In this document: positions 20,022-29,793 of the stretch, one piece after another
How the letters are laid out: every line of letters begins with the position of its first letter
How positions within the stretch are numbered: the first letter of the stretch is position 1
DNA from: an uncultured Pelagibacteraceae bacterium
Lineage (GTDB): Bacteria > Pseudomonadota > Alphaproteobacteria > Pelagibacterales > Pelagibacteraceae
Direction of reading: 5' to 3'
NCBI GenBank assembly: GCA_902537895.1
Contig: CACBCU010000006.1
Location: forward strand, 1 to 49,385
Length of the DNA stretch: 49,385 nt
Translations under genes and position numbers: made by a program
Notes under the pieces: model-generated
What the model was told of the DNA's origin: nothing
What the model saw: the letters and a program-made list of their open reading frames with translations, nothing else
The model's database searches: none

Positions 20022-20758
20022 TAATTACTGGTGGCGCAACTAGAATAGGTGCTGCGATCGCTGAGAAATTATCAGGACCAAATAAACAAATTATAATTCA
20101 TTATAATAAATCAAAAAAAAAAGCTGAAAATTTAAAAAAGAAACTAGAGAATTTTGGTTCAAAAATTTATTTGATAAAAGGGGATCTTGGTAAAGAAAGA
20201 GATGTTATTAAAATTATAAAATTTGCTAAATCAAAACTAAAATATTTTGATTGTTTAATTAATAACGCTTCCTTATTCGAAAATGATAAATTAGAAAACT
20301 TTAGTTCAAAGAGTTGGGGAAATCACATTTCAATAAATCTTAAAGCTCCTGCTCTTTTATCAAAAGAATTCTCAAAGAATATTAGAGGAAAAAATAATAA
20401 TATTATTAACATAATTGATCAAAGAGTTTTTAAACTAACTCCTTTCTTTTTTTCGTACACAATAAGTAAGGCCGGACTTTATACTCTTACAAAAACTAGT
20501 GCAATGAGCCTATCACCAAATATAAGAGTTAATGGCATAGCCCCAGGACCCACAATCAAAAATAAAAGACAGTCTGAAAAACATTTTAAAAAACAGTATT
20601 TAGCTACACCACTAAAAAAACAAGTTGATGTAAAAGAGATATGTGATGCAGTTGACTTTTTTATAAAAAACAGCTCTATTACAGGACAAATTTTAGCTAT
20701 TGATAGTGGTCAAAGTTTAAACTGGCAGACACCAGATATAATGAGAGGGAAAGAGTGA
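20003..20758 (+). CDS. Short-chain dehydrogenase, pteridine reductase-like (FolM/PTR1 type)
   Basis: In this 251-residue SDR enzyme the cofactor motif is TGGATRIG at 9-16, the TGxxxRxG form characteristic of FolM and PTR1 pteridine/dihydrofolate reductases rather than the common TGxxxGxG. The catalytic YTISK is near residue 152, INNAS supports the active site, and NGIAPGPT follows. It overlaps uvrB by 19 bp and folB by 4 bp (GTGA). Placement against folB supports a role in tetrahydrobiopterin or dihydrofolate reduction, possibly in place of FolA. That role is inference. Confidence 0.85.
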
Positions 20759-21180
20759 AAAAAAATAATCTTAAAATTGTTAAGATTGATAAATCTAAAA
20801 ACTTGTTTAATTACGAGAAAAAAATTCTTATTAATGATTTAATTTTGGATTTAAAACTTGGTTACTATGATTTTGAAAAAGAAAAACCTCAGAAAGTTAA
20901 ATTTAGTTTAGAAATTGACTACCAGGATAAAAAACCTTCGAATGATAAAGATATTAAATCAATTGTTAATTACAGTACGATTGTCAAATTAGTAACAAAG
21001 CTAGTTAAAAAAAAACATTATAATTTTTTAGAAACTTTAGCAGAGGCTGTCTTTGATGAGTTATTCAAAGACAAAAGGATTGCAAAAATAATGCTTAAAA
21101 TTGAAAAATTAGAAATCTTAAAACAGTGTTCATCTGTTGGTATTCAAATTACCAAAAAGAGAAGTCATGATAAGTTCTGA
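20755..21180 (+). CDS. folB: Dihydroneopterin aldolase
   Basis: The 141-residue product converts dihydroneopterin to 6-hydroxymethyl-dihydropterin in folate synthesis. Recognisable parts are [17 protein letters not shown] near the N-terminus, the YSTIVKLV helix, and [15 protein letters not shown] with the family's conserved Glu. The start is a GTG overlapping the previous stop as GTGA, with a purine-rich GAGAGGGA a few bases upstream as a good ribosome binding site. About 25 N-terminal residues precede the usual domain start. The C-terminus overlaps uvrC by 14 bp. Confidence 0.9.
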   Translation: MKKNNLKIVKIDKSKNLFNYEKKILINDLILDLKLGYYDFEKEKPQKVKFSLEIDYQDKKPSNDKDIKSIVNYSTIVKLVTKLVKKKHYNFLETLAEAVFDELFKDKRIAKIMLKIEKLEILKQCSSVGIQITKKRSHDKF

Positions 21181-23002
21181 AATTGGAAAAGAAGTAATTA
21201 AAAAAGAGCTGCCTTTAATACCTAAACTACCTGGTGTTTATCGGATGCTAAATGAAAAAGGGGAAATTCTTTATGTTGGCAAAGCAAAAAATTTACCCAA
21301 CAGACTTAAAAGTTATATAGCGGAAAAAAATCATATTATTAGAACTGAAAGAATGTTGTCTCAAACAAAAAACCTCGAGATTACGACTACTTCAAATGAG
21401 AGTGAGGCTTTATTACTGGAGGCCAATTTAATTAAGAAGCACAAACCAAAATTTAATATTCTTCTAAGGGATGATAAATCTTTTCCTTTTATTTTTATTG
21501 GTAATAAGGACATGTGGCCACAAATAAAGAGGCATAGAGGAAAAAAGACCAAGGAAGGTTTTTACTTTGGTCCTTTTGCATCCGCAGGTTCAGCAAATTG
21601 GACTATAAAAATGATACAAAAAATTTTTCATTTAAGGGTATGTGATGACACTGTTTTCAAAAATCGTGAACGACCATGTATTCTGTACCAAATTAAAAGA
21701 TGTTCTGGACCTTGCGTTGGCTACATTGAAAAAGAGGAATATAAGAAAACTGTTGAAGATGCGATAGAATTTGTCTCTGGAAAATCGAGAAAAATTCAAA
21801 AAAGTCTCTCAGATCAAATGGAAAAAGCTAGTGAGGATTTAGATTTTGAGAAAGCTGTAATTTTAAGAGATAGAATTAAGTCTTTAAATATTATTCAATC
21901 TTCTCAAAGAATTAATGAGGCAAATTTAATTGAAGCAGATGTAATCGCAGGTTACAAAGAGTCAGGAAAAACTTGTATTCAAGTTTTTTTTTATCGTTCA
22001 AAACAGAATTGGGGTAATCAAGCATTTTTTCCAAAACATGATCCAGATGAAAGTCTTAGTAATATACTTAATTCTTTTGTTTCACAATTTTATGAAAATA
22101 AAAGTGTACCTTCATCGATAATAATTTCTGAGGAAATAAAAGAAAAAAATTTGATAGAAAAGGCACTTTCAAAAAAAGAGGGTAAACAAGTTAATTTATC
22201 TGTTGCAAAAAAAGGATCAAAATTAAAAGTCATTAATCAAGCAATTAAAAATGCAAAAGAAAGTTTAAATCGAAAACTTTATGAAAGTCAGAATAATAGG
22301 GAATTATTTGATTCAGTATCGAGTAAGTTTAATCTTGAGACTAATATAAATTTAGTAGAGGTTTATGATAATAGCCATATTCAGGGAACAAATAGTGTTG
22401 GGGCTTTAATTGCATTCGGTGAAGAGGGTTTTGTTAAAAAAAGATACCGAAAATTTAATATCAAAATGAAAAAAAATGAGCAAGACGATTACGGAATGAT
22501 GCGAGAGGTATTGAACAGAAGATTTAAAAGAGCAATTCAGGAAAAAGATAATTATCTATCATTTCCTGACTTAGTTATAGTTGATGGCGGAAAAGGCCAA
22601 TATTCAGTTGCAAGAGAGAGTTTAAATGAATTAGGTCTTCATGAAATCCCAATAATTGCAATTGCCAAGGGGAAATTTAGAAATAGTGGAAATGAAACTT
22701 TTTTTCACAATGGAAAAGAATATAAGTTTAATAAAAATGATCCCACCCTTTTCTTTTTACAAAGGATTAGAGATGAGTCTCATCGTTTTGCGATAAGTGC
22801 TCATAGAGCAAAGAGAAAAAGGGGGATTAGTAAGTCTTTGTTAGATCAGATTGAGGGTATTGGATCTATAAGAAAAAGGGCTTTATTAAATCATTTTGGA
22901 TCTGCCCGAGCAGTGGAATCCGCCAGTCTTGATGAAATTAAATCTGTTGATGGTGTAGAAGAAAAAGTTGCAAAAAAGATATATAACTTTTTTCACGAAT
23001 AA
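21167..23002 (+). CDS. uvrC: Excinuclease ABC subunit C
   Basis: This gene product (611 residues from MISSEIGKE) makes both incisions around lesions marked by UvrB. The N-terminal GIY-YIG nuclease is seen in [20 protein letters not shown] Cys cluster follows ([15 protein letters not shown]). The UVR domain [15 protein letters not shown], the RNase H-like C-terminal nuclease ([10 protein letters not shown] and VIVDGGKGQ) and a helix-hairpin-helix end complete it. A longer upstream start is open but would sit deeper in folB. The chosen ATG gives the standard N-terminus. Confidence 0.96.
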   Translation: MISSEIGKEVIKKELPLIPKLPGVYRMLNEKGEILYVGKAKNLPNRLKSYIAEKNHIIRTERMLSQTKNLEITTTSNESEALLLEANLIKKHKPKFNILLRDDKSFPFIFIGNKDMWPQIKRHRGKKTKEGFYFGPFASAGSANWTIKMIQKIFHLRVCDDTVFKNRERPCILYQIKRCSGPCVGYIEKEEYKKTVEDAIEFVSGKSRKIQKSLSDQMEKASEDLDFEKAVILRDRIKSLNIIQSSQRINEANLIEADVIAGYKESGKTCIQVFFYRSKQNWGNQAFFPKHDPDESLSNILNSFVSQFYENKSVPSSIIISEEIKEKNLIEKALSKKEGKQVNLSVAKKGSKLKVINQAIKNAKESLNRKLYESQNNRELFDSVSSKFNLETNINLVEVYDNSHIQGTNSVGALIAFGEEGFVKKRYRKFNIKMKKNEQDDYGMMREVLNRRFKRAIQEKDNYLSFPDLVIVDGGKGQYSVARESLNELGLHEIPIIAIAKGKFRNSGNETFFHNGKEYKFNKNDPTLFFLQRIRDESHRFAISAHRAKRKRGISKSLLDQIEGIGSIRKRALLNHFGSARAVESASLDEIKSVDGVEEKVAKKIYNFFHE

Positions 23003-23006
23003 TATT

Positions 23007-23591
23007 ATGCTTAGAAAAATACCAAATATTTTAACTGTCGGAAGAATTTTGATTGTTCCATTTTTTGTTTTGGCTTTTTATTTACCTGGTTTTTATGGAG
23101 ATCTTACTGCACTAATTCTTTTTTTAGTCGCGTCATTTACTGATTTTTTAGATGGTATGTTGGCTAGATTACTTGGAGAAGAGTCTAGGCTTGGAGAATT
23201 ACTAGATCCAATCGCAGACAAAATAATTGTTGCTGCAGCTCTTATTCTTTTAGTAATGGATGGTACTATTCGAAATTACGAAGTTGTTGCTGCTATAATA
23301 ATTCTTACACGTGAAATATTAGTTTCTGGCCTAAGAGAATTTTTGGCTAAAGGCAAAATTAAACTGCCTGTTTCAAATCTCGCTAAATTGAAAACTGTCT
23401 TACAAATGGTTTCAATTGCTCTTCTATTGTCTGGGGAAACTGGAAATAAAATAATAAATTTTCAAGATTATAATGCTCAAACAATCGGAATTGTTTTACT
23501 GTGGCTCTCTGCAGCTCTAACACTTTTTACCGGATACGAATATATGCGGAAAGGGATTGATCACGCGATCTCAGAAGATAATAAGGATTAA
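23007..23591 (+). CDS. pgsA: CDP-diacylglycerol-glycerol-3-phosphate 3-phosphatidyltransferase
   Basis: This 194-residue integral membrane enzyme makes phosphatidylglycerol phosphate. The CDP-alcohol phosphotransferase signature D-G-x2-A-R-x8-G-x3-D-x3-D is complete in DGMLARLLGEESRLGELLD followed by PIAD. There are about five or six membrane helices. The ATG five bases after the uvrC stop gives the classical MLRKIPNILTVGRI start. An upstream extension overlapping uvrC is rejected. The uvrC-pgsA order is common in proteobacteria. It shares TTAA with the stop of ilvE. Confidence 0.95.
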   Translation: MLRKIPNILTVGRILIVPFFVLAFYLPGFYGDLTALILFLVASFTDFLDGMLARLLGEESRLGELLDPIADKIIVAAALILLVMDGTIRNYEVVAAIIILTREILVSGLREFLAKGKIKLPVSNLAKLKTVLQMVSIALLLSGETGNKIINFQDYNAQTIGIVLLWLSAALTLFTGYEYMRKGIDHAISEDNKD

Positions 23592-24469
23592 GCTGCTTTT
23601 TTCTTTTTTACCAAAGTTTGATAGCTTTCATTAAGGTTAATTATCATGTCACAAACTTTATATTGGTTTTCAGCGATGCAAGATACTGGGGTTACTTCTG
23701 CAGCTGTCCCAGTTAAGAAACATCCAACAAAATTTGGAAGTTCACTTGGATTTATTTTTCTTTCGTGAACTTTTATATTTTTAGATTTTGCAATCTCGAT
23801 TACAGTTCTTCTTGTAATACCATCTAAAAATGAATCTGGTATTGGAGTATGTAGCTCTCCATTTTTATCTTTGAAAAAAATATTTGCACCTGTAGCCTCT
23901 GCAACATTTCCTTCGTAATCTAACATCAATGAATCTGTATATCCTTGTTTTTCTGCTTCATGCTTTGAAAGAGTACATATCATATAAAGTCCTGAAGCTT
24001 TTGTGTCCCAGGGGATAGTATCTGGTGCAGGTCTTCGCCACTTAGATATATTTAATTTAATACCCTCTACTTTAAGCTTTGGATCGAAATAAGATCCCCA
24101 CTCCCAAGTTGCTATCGCTACATGAATTTTTGTATGCTGAGCAGATATAGCCATCATTTCACTTCCTCGCCAAGCGACTGGTCTAACATATCCATTTTCA
24201 ACTTTTTGGGTTGCAATTATTTTTTTACTAGCTGAATTGATTTCCTCTTCTGTATATGGAATTTCGAAACCCATTCTTTTGGCTGAATAAAATAATCTTG
24301 AAGTATGCTCTTCTAATTTAAAGATCGAACCATCATAAACTCGCTCTCCCTCAAAAACACAACTTGCATAATGTAAACCATGGCTTAAAACATGTAATTT
24401 AACATCTTGCCAATCAACTAAATCACCATTGTACCATATTTTTCCTGATCTTTTATCGTAAGGTATCAT
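23588..24469 (-). CDS. ilvE: Branched-chain amino acid aminotransferase
   Basis: This 293-residue fold-type IV PLP enzyme performs the last step of leucine, isoleucine and valine synthesis. Seen are the N-terminal SHGLHYASCVFEGER, RPVAWRG, the PLP-lysine region near IPWDTKASG, the EATGANIFF motif and the C-terminal GTAAEVTPV. The length is usual. It points away from the MarR-type gene, with 66 bp between their start codons. Confidence 0.95.
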   Translation of the reverse strand: MIPYDKRSGKIWYNGDLVDWQDVKLHVLSHGLHYASCVFEGERVYDGSIFKLEEHTSRLFYSAKRMGFEIPYTEEEINSASKKIIATQKVENGYVRPVAWRGSEMMAISAQHTKIHVAIATWEWGSYFDPKLKVEGIKLNISKWRRPAPDTIPWDTKASGLYMICTLSKHEAEKQGYTDSLMLDYEGNVAEATGANIFFKDKNGELHTPIPDSFLDGITRRTVIEIAKSKNIKVHERKINPSELPNFVGCFLTGTAAEVTPVSCIAENQYKVCDMIINLNESYQTLVKKKKAA

Positions 24470-24507
24470 GTATGAAATATTTATTTTCTAAAAAATATCT
24501 TTGTATC

Positions 24508-24513
24508 TATAAT
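24508..24513 (+). promoter_or_regulatory. Candidate -10 box for the MarR/response regulator/kinase operon
   Basis: A perfect TATAAT lies 22 bp before the ATG of the MarR-type gene in the divergent gap with ilvE. Transcription would start near 24520, leaving a leader of about 16 nt. No convincing -35 element is seen, and such hexamers are frequent in A+T-rich DNA. Confidence 0.3.
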
Positions 24514-24535
24514 ATGTCAATATAACTTACCTATA

Positions 24536-24973
24536 ATGAAAGAACTTTTATATCTAAAAGATGACCAATTGAAAGATTTGATTGAGAAAATATTTGTCGG
24601 CTATAGAGAAACCTTTTCAGACTCAAAGAAAATTCTAGATAAATACTCAATTGGTTTAGCTCATCAAAAAGTTATACATTTACTATCAATGTACGAGGGT
24701 ATTTCAATTTCTAAATTACTTGCAAAACTAAAAGTAACAAAACAAAGTTTAAATAGGGTATTAAAAGATTTAATAAAACTTGAGACAATTGTTTTTAAAA
24801 AAGATGAGATAGACACAAGAATTAAACATGTTTATTTAAATGAAAAGGGTAAAAAAATTTTCGAGGAAATATTTTTGTTACAAAAAAAAAGAATTTATAA
24901 TGCGCTACTGGACTCAAGTTCTGAAGAAGTAATTAATTTCGATAAAGTTTTAAAAAAAATTATTAATGGATAA
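24536..24973 (+). CDS. MarR-family transcriptional regulator (PetP-like)
   Basis: This 145-residue winged-helix regulator has an N-terminal dimerisation helix, then a recognition region SISKLLAKLKVTKQSLNRVLKDL, then the wing with DEIDTRIKHVYLNEKGKK, which has the D-x-R of MarR proteins. It overlaps the following response regulator by 8 bp. In Rhodobacter a MarR-type gene (petP) is paired with the response regulator petR next to the bc1 operon. The same pairing here, about 10 kb from petABC, suggests homology. The ligand and targets are unknown. Confidence 0.85.
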   Translation: MKELLYLKDDQLKDLIEKIFVGYRETFSDSKKILDKYSIGLAHQKVIHLLSMYEGISISKLLAKLKVTKQSLNRVLKDLIKLETIVFKKDEIDTRIKHVYLNEKGKKIFEEIFLLQKKRIYNALLDSSSEEVINFDKVLKKIING

Positions 24974-25643
24974 TTTTATTGCACATTTATTAGTTGTGGA
25001 TGATGATGACGGAATAAGGTCTTTAGTAAAAAAATATCTAAATGAAAACAATTTTTTAATATCTACAGCAGAAAACGCCGAGGATGCAAATAAAAAGATA
25101 GAATTAATAAAGTTTGATTTAATAATATTAGATATAATGATGCCAGGTAAGAGTGGATTAGAATTTATTCAAGAAAATAAAAAAAGATTGGATACTCCAA
25201 TAATTTTATTAACTGCTAAAGGTGAACCAGATGAGAGAATTGAGGGTTTAGAAATAGGAGCTGATGATTATTTATCTAAACCTTTTGAACCTAAAGAATT
25301 AATTTTAAGAATTAAAAATATCTTAAATAAAACAAAAAAAATTATCCAAAAAAGAGTAATTGAATTTGATAAAATTAAAATTGATCTTAATAAATTTACA
25401 ATTCTAAAGAAAAACAAAGAATTTAAGATTAATAATACTGAAAAAATCATTTTAGAGAAAATGATTAATAATCCAGGCAAGACTTTTTCTAGAGAAAATA
25501 TTGGGACACTAATTAATTTAGATAAAGAAAGATCTATAGATGTAATTATTACTAGATTGAGAAAAAAAATTGAAGATGATCCAAAAAACCCTAAATTTTT
25601 ACAAACAATTAGAGGAGCTGGGTATGTTTTATGGATTAAATAA
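24966..25643 (+). CDS. OmpR-family response regulator (PetR-like)
   Basis: The 225-residue product has a receiver domain and a winged-helix output domain. The acidic pocket is VVDDDDG, the phospho-acceptor is D56 in LDIMMPG, the switch Thr is in LLTAKGE, and the conserved Lys is in YLSKPFEPKEL. The C-terminal Trans_reg_C domain ends with VITRLRKKIEDDP and RGAGYVL. It is coupled to the MarR gene upstream and the kinase downstream (20-bp overlap), so it is presumably phosphorylated by that kinase. Confidence 0.93.
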   Translation: MDNFIAHLLVVDDDDGIRSLVKKYLNENNFLISTAENAEDANKKIELIKFDLIILDIMMPGKSGLEFIQENKKRLDTPIILLTAKGEPDERIEGLEIGADDYLSKPFEPKELILRIKNILNKTKKIIQKRVIEFDKIKIDLNKFTILKKNKEFKINNTEKIILEKMINNPGKTFSRENIGTLINLDKERSIDVIITRLRKKIEDDPKNPKFLQTIRGAGYVLWIK

Positions 25644-26943
25644 AATTATAAAAAATATTCTTCCAAAAAGTCTATTTTATAGAGCACTGCTTATTGTTGC
25701 GGTCCCAGTCCTGGTGTTACAGCTTGTTGTAACAGTTGTTTTTTTCGACAGCTTATGGATCAAAACAACTAAAGGTATGACCAGAGCGTTAGTAAATGAA
25801 ATGAGTACGCTTCTTGAATTGTATAAAGATGAAACTTACGATAAAGATGAAATAAATAATCTTTTTTCTATTTACCAAGACTTAAATTTTGAATTTGTAA
25901 AAGATGAAAAGTTTGATTTTAATTATACCGATAGATGGTTTAGTCCAATCGATCGAACCTTAAGACGTGAGCTAAAATCTAGGTTTAAGTTGGATAATTT
26001 TTGGTTTGATACAACCAACTATAAAGAATTAATCGACATTAGAATTAAATATGAAAATGGTTATATCAAATTTCTTGTGCCAAGAGATAGAGTTACTAGT
26101 TCATCAGCAAGAATATTTGCACTTTGGATAACTGTTCCAGCTTTGATTATGGTTTTAATATCTTTAATTTTTTTGAAAAATCAAACAAGGCCCATAACTA
26201 ATCTAGCTAAAGCTGCAGAAAAATTTGGTAAAGGTGAAGAGATTGATGAATTTAAACCATCAGGTGCTTCAGAAATAAGACGAGCGGGTTACGAGTTCGA
26301 TAAAATGAGAAAAAGAATACTAAGACATCTAAATCAAAGATCTGAAATGTTATCAGGAATTAGTCATGATTTAAGAACTCCCCTAACAAGAATGAAATTG
26401 CAAATAAATTTTATAAAAGACAAAGAACTATCAAAAAAATTGACGGAAGATGTTGATGAAATGGAAAAAATGCTAAATGAGTATCTTCAATTTACAAGTT
26501 CATCTTATACCGAAAAGGATGAAATGTTCAATTTAACAGATCTGATCAATGAAATTATAGAAAAATATGATAACGATAATATTTCTTTAGAGCTTACGCC
26601 AAGAGTTTATTTTAATGGAAAAAAAAATTTAATTACTCGTTGTATAAATAATCTTCTAAATAATGCAATTAAGTATGCAAAAAAAGTAAATATAGAGTTA
26701 AATAAAAATAACAATAATCTTTTCATTAAAATTGAGGATGATGGTCCAGGTATTCCAAAAACTGAGTATGAAAATGTATTTAAACCATTTTATAAAATTA
26801 ATAAAGGCAGAGCAGACTCAAAATCTAGTGTAGGGTTGGGATTATCTATAGCATCAGATATAATAAAATCCCACGGAGGTAATATTAAATTAGATAAATC
26901 TAAGATGAATGGTTTGAGCGTTAAAGTTTTTTTGCCCGTTTAG
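25624..26943 (+). CDS. EnvZ-type sensor histidine kinase
   Basis: The protein has 439 residues from MFYGLNKI. Its membrane segments are at about 15-37 and 165-187, with a periplasmic sensor loop between them. A HAMP linker follows (TRPITNLAKAAEKFGKGEEI). Next come the dimerisation helix with phospho-acceptor H248 in SGISHDLRTPLTRM and an HATPase domain with N box NNLLNNAIKYAKK, G1 DDGPGIP and G2 GLGLSIA. It phosphorylates the regulator whose gene it overlaps. The 3' end overlaps the convergent ubiK by 23 bp. Confidence 0.93.
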   Translation: MFYGLNKIIKNILPKSLFYRALLIVAVPVLVLQLVVTVVFFDSLWIKTTKGMTRALVNEMSTLLELYKDETYDKDEINNLFSIYQDLNFEFVKDEKFDFNYTDRWFSPIDRTLRRELKSRFKLDNFWFDTTNYKELIDIRIKYENGYIKFLVPRDRVTSSSARIFALWITVPALIMVLISLIFLKNQTRPITNLAKAAEKFGKGEEIDEFKPSGASEIRRAGYEFDKMRKRILRHLNQRSEMLSGISHDLRTPLTRMKLQINFIKDKELSKKLTEDVDEMEKMLNEYLQFTSSSYTEKDEMFNLTDLINEIIEKYDNDNISLELTPRVYFNGKKNLITRCINNLLNNAIKYAKKVNIELNKNNNNLFIKIEDDGPGIPKTEYENVFKPFYKINKGRADSKSSVGLGLSIASDIIKSHGGNIKLDKSKMNGLSVKVFLPV

Positions 26944-27172
26944 ATTTAATATTTTTCTTTGATTTAATCTTTTCAATTTTTCTTTCTAAAATTTCAACCC
27001 TTTTTGAAAGGATCTCAAACTCATCTTTGCTAGTTAATTTAAGTTTAAAAACCAATTCATCTCTTTTAGATTTTAAAATAGTCATAATTTCATTAGCTAT
27101 GTCTTTTGACGATACTAAGCCTTGTTCAAATAATTTAGCAAGTTTTTCAATTACAAACTTTGAGTTTTTCAT
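26921..27172 (-). CDS. ubiK: UbiK/YqiC-family ubiquinone biosynthesis accessory factor
   Basis: An 83-residue protein has an N-terminal amphipathic helix and a C-terminal coiled coil (FEILSKRVEILERKIEKIKS). The pattern F-V-x-R-V-E-x-L-E matches the BMFP/UbiK family. UbiK assists the aerobic ubiquinone complex with UbiJ and lipids. A highly basic tail replaces the usual end. It is convergent with the kinase gene, overlapping by 23 bp, and 50 bp from the lgt start on the other side. Confidence 0.8.
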   Translation of the reverse strand: MKNSKFVIEKLAKLFEQGLVSSKDIANEIMTILKSKRDELVFKLKLTSKDEFEILSKRVEILERKIEKIKSKKNIKSKRAKKL

Positions 27173-27222
27173 ATATTAATCTAATAACTTATTATAATTA
27201 TAATCTATATTTAAAAATAAAA

Positions 27223-28005
27223 ATGTTCATTAATAATTTTGACCCAGTCGCTTTTCAAATTTTTTCCTTTGAAATCAGATGGTATTCTTTAGCTTATATT
27301 GTTGGTATTTTATTGGGGTGGTTTTTAAGTAAAAAATTTTTTATTTCTGAACCAAAGGTAGAAGAAAAATTTGATGATTACTTAACTTTTCTAATTTTAG
27401 GTTTAATTATTGGTGGTAGATTAGGATATGTTATATTTTATAACCTTGAATTTTATATTAACAATTCATTGGATATTTTTAAAATTTGGCAAGGTGGTAT
27501 GTCATTTCATGGAGGAGTTATAGGGATCGTAATTGCAAGTTATTTTTTTGCAAAAAAAAATTCACAAAATTTATTTAATTATTTGGATATTGTATCTCTT
27601 GTTGCACCCATAGGTATTTTTTTTGGGAGAATAGCAAATTTTATTAATTCAGAACTTTATGGTGTTGAAACTAATGTTGCTTGGGCAGTCCAATTTATAC
27701 AAATAGACAACTTGTATCGACATCCAACTCAGTTATATGAAGCATTTTTTGAAGGTATAGTTCTATTTTTAATTCTAATCTATTTTAGAAATAAGAATTT
27801 CTCCAAAAGACCTGGATTTATCTCTGGTATATTTTTAGTTTTTTACTCAATTTTTAGATTTATAATTGAATTTTTAAGAGTTCCCGATGACCAACTGGGT
27901 TATTTATTGTTCAATCTGACTATGGGACAACTTATAAGTATCTTTTTTTTAATGATCGGATGTTACTTATCAATCTCTAAATATGAAATCAGACAAAATA
28001 GTTAA
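27223..28005 (+). CDS. lgt: Prolipoprotein diacylglyceryl transferase
   Basis: This 260-residue polytopic inner-membrane enzyme transfers diacylglyceryl from phosphatidylglycerol to the lipobox cysteine. Family motifs are present: FEIRWYSLAYIVG near the start, GGRLGYV, SFHGGVIG, the Lgt signature GRIANFINSELYG, and HPTQLYEAFFEG. The ATG giving MFINNFDPVAF is chosen over an upstream open extension of 21 residues. It overlaps the methyltransferase gene downstream by 23 bp. Confidence 0.95.
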   Translation: MFINNFDPVAFQIFSFEIRWYSLAYIVGILLGWFLSKKFFISEPKVEEKFDDYLTFLILGLIIGGRLGYVIFYNLEFYINNSLDIFKIWQGGMSFHGGVIGIVIASYFFAKKNSQNLFNYLDIVSLVAPIGIFFGRIANFINSELYGVETNVAWAVQFIQIDNLYRHPTQLYEAFFEGIVLFLILIYFRNKNFSKRPGFISGIFLVFYSIFRFIIEFLRVPDDQLGYLLFNLTMGQLISIFFLMIGCYLSISKYEIRQNS

Positions 28006-29026
28006 TCTACCCTTAGACAAGTTTATCAGTATCTCTCTGTATAATAAAAAGTCTGGGTATTATATAAAAAAAAACCCATTTGGCAAAAAAGGAGATTTTA
28101 TTACAGCTCCTAATGTATCAAGATTATTTTCTGAAATGATTGCTATTTGGGTTGTAAGTTTTTGGAAAAGTATTGGGTCACCAAAAGAATTTAACTTAAT
28201 CGAACTTGGTGCAGGAAACGGCGCGATGATGAAAATTCTTATAGAAAGTTTTAAAAGATTCCCGTCATTTTTTAAATCCTGTAGGTTGGTAATTCATGAA
28301 ATAAGTCCTACTTTGAAAAGAATACAAAAAAAAGAATTATTAAATTCAAATATAATTTGGATTAACGATTTAAAAAAAATTAAGAAAATTCCTAGTATAT
28401 TTGTTGCAAATGAGTTTTTTGATGCACTTGCAATTAAACAATTTCAAAAAAAGGGGAATTTATGGTTTGAAAAATTTGTTAGTTCAAACAAAGAAAGAGC
28501 CTTTTTTTCGGAAAAAAAGATTAATATGAAAAATTATGAAAAAAAGATTGATTTTAGAATATCTAAGAATCAAAATTTTATAGAATATTCAGAGCTTGGT
28601 ATTAATTACCTCAAAAAAATTTCAAAGATAATCAAAGTGAGATCCGGAGGAATTTTAATCATAGATTACGGATATAATGAGGATAAAATGAAAAATACTT
28701 TACAAGCATTATATAAACACAAATATTCTAATATTTTAGCTAAAATTGGAAGTTCCGATATCACGCATAATATTAATTTCCGATTATTTGAAAAAATAGT
28801 TAAGAAACTTGGGGGATTAAAGCATAGTTTAACAACACAAAAAGAATTTCTTACAAAAATGGGTATCCATAAAAGAGCTGAGATGATTGCAAAAAATCAA
28901 AACTTTTTAAAAAAAGCAGATATTTATTACAGATTAAAAAGGCTAACAGATGAAAAACAAATGGGAAAATTGTTCAAAGTTATGTTAATAAAAAATCAAA
29001 ATAACAATTTTAATTTAGGATTTTAA
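27983..29026 (+). CDS. MidA/NDUFAF7-family SAM-dependent methyltransferase
   Basis: The 347-residue protein belongs to the DUF185/MidA family, whose mitochondrial member NDUFAF7 methylates an Arg of the complex I subunit NDUFS2. Seen are the N-terminal SGYYIKKNPFGKKGDFITAP, the SAM-binding LIELGAGNG, VIHEISPTLKRIQ, the NEFFDAL motif and a C-terminal IIDYGY. The alphaproteobacterial role probably parallels that in complex I assembly. The gene is coupled to lgt upstream, and pgeF begins one base after its stop. Confidence 0.92.
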   Translation: MKSDKIVNLPLDKFISISLYNKKSGYYIKKNPFGKKGDFITAPNVSRLFSEMIAIWVVSFWKSIGSPKEFNLIELGAGNGAMMKILIESFKRFPSFFKSCRLVIHEISPTLKRIQKKELLNSNIIWINDLKKIKKIPSIFVANEFFDALAIKQFQKKGNLWFEKFVSSNKERAFFSEKKINMKNYEKKIDFRISKNQNFIEYSELGINYLKKISKIIKVRSGGILIIDYGYNEDKMKNTLQALYKHKYSNILAKIGSSDITHNINFRLFEKIVKKLGGLKHSLTTQKEFLTKMGIHKRAEMIAKNQNFLKKADIYYRLKRLTDEKQMGKLFKVMLIKNQNNNFNLGF

Positions 29027-29027
29027 T

Positions 29028-29786
29028 CTGATCACCTCCCAAAAATTATTAAATAATAAAAGTATAAGCCATGGTTTTTTTAATAAGAATGGGGGTAAAT
29101 CAAAAGGAATATATAAAAGCCTCAATTGTGGCCTTGGTTCTCTTGATAACAAAAATACCATTTTAAAAAATTTAAGAATTGTCAAAAATAAAATAGGAAA
29201 AAAAACAAAAAATATTTATTTAGTTCATCAAGTACATAGCAATAAGTTGGTTTTTCTTAATGAAAATTCTAATTTAAAAAAAAGAATTAAAGCTGATGCA
29301 ATTATAACTGACCAAAAAAAACTTCCGGTAGCTGTATTAACCGCTGATTGTGTACCGGTGTTGTTATACGACTTTGAAAAAAAAATTATCGCAGCTATAC
29401 ATGCTGGTTGGAAAGGTGCGTATAGAGGCATAATCAAAAACGTTATTAATTTTATGCTTAAAAAAGGCTGTAATCCAAAAAATATTATTGGAGCAATTGG
29501 TCCATCAATTACTCAAAAAAACTACGAAGTAAAAGCTGAATTTAAAAAAAAATTTATTAAAAAACACAAAAAAAACAAAGTTTTCTTTAAATATAAAAAC
29601 AAGTCAATTTATTTTGATTTACCAAATTATGTCAAAACTCAACTTAAATCACAAAAAATCAATAGAATTGATATGATTAAAATTGATACATTCGATAAAA
29701 AAAATAATTTTTTTAGTGCAAGAAGATCATTAAAATTAAATCTTAATGATTATGGTAGAAATATTTCAATAATTATGATTAATTAA
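29028..29786 (+). CDS. pgeF: Purine nucleoside phosphorylase/laccase-domain protein (YfiH family), apparent CTG start
   Basis: The 252-residue YfiH-family protein has TADCVPVLL and [11 protein letters not shown] carrying the Cys and His that form the active site, plus GAIGPSI. YfiH acts on purine nucleosides and edits peptidoglycan precursors. The first ATG/GTG/TTG in frame lies about 70 codons in, yet the family's N-terminus ([27 protein letters not shown]) is encoded upstream. The frame is bounded by a TAG at 29016-29018. The CTG at 29028 begins a plausible (M)ITSQKLL and has AGGA (29017-29020) seven bases before it. I therefore place the start there. Confidence 0.85.
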   Translation: MITSQKLLNNKSISHGFFNKNGGKSKGIYKSLNCGLGSLDNKNTILKNLRIVKNKIGKKTKNIYLVHQVHSNKLVFLNENSNLKKRIKADAIITDQKKLPVAVLTADCVPVLLYDFEKKIIAAIHAGWKGAYRGIIKNVINFMLKKGCNPKNIIGAIGPSITQKNYEVKAEFKKKFIKKHKKNKVFFKYKNKSIYFDLPNYVKTQLKSQKINRIDMIKIDTFDKKNNFFSARRSLKLNLNDYGRNISIIMIN

Positions 29787-29793
29787 GTTTTTC

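Noticed and set aside
21137-21166. Upstream start for uvrC
   Set aside because: It would lie deeper in folB and does not match the usual UvrC N-terminus.
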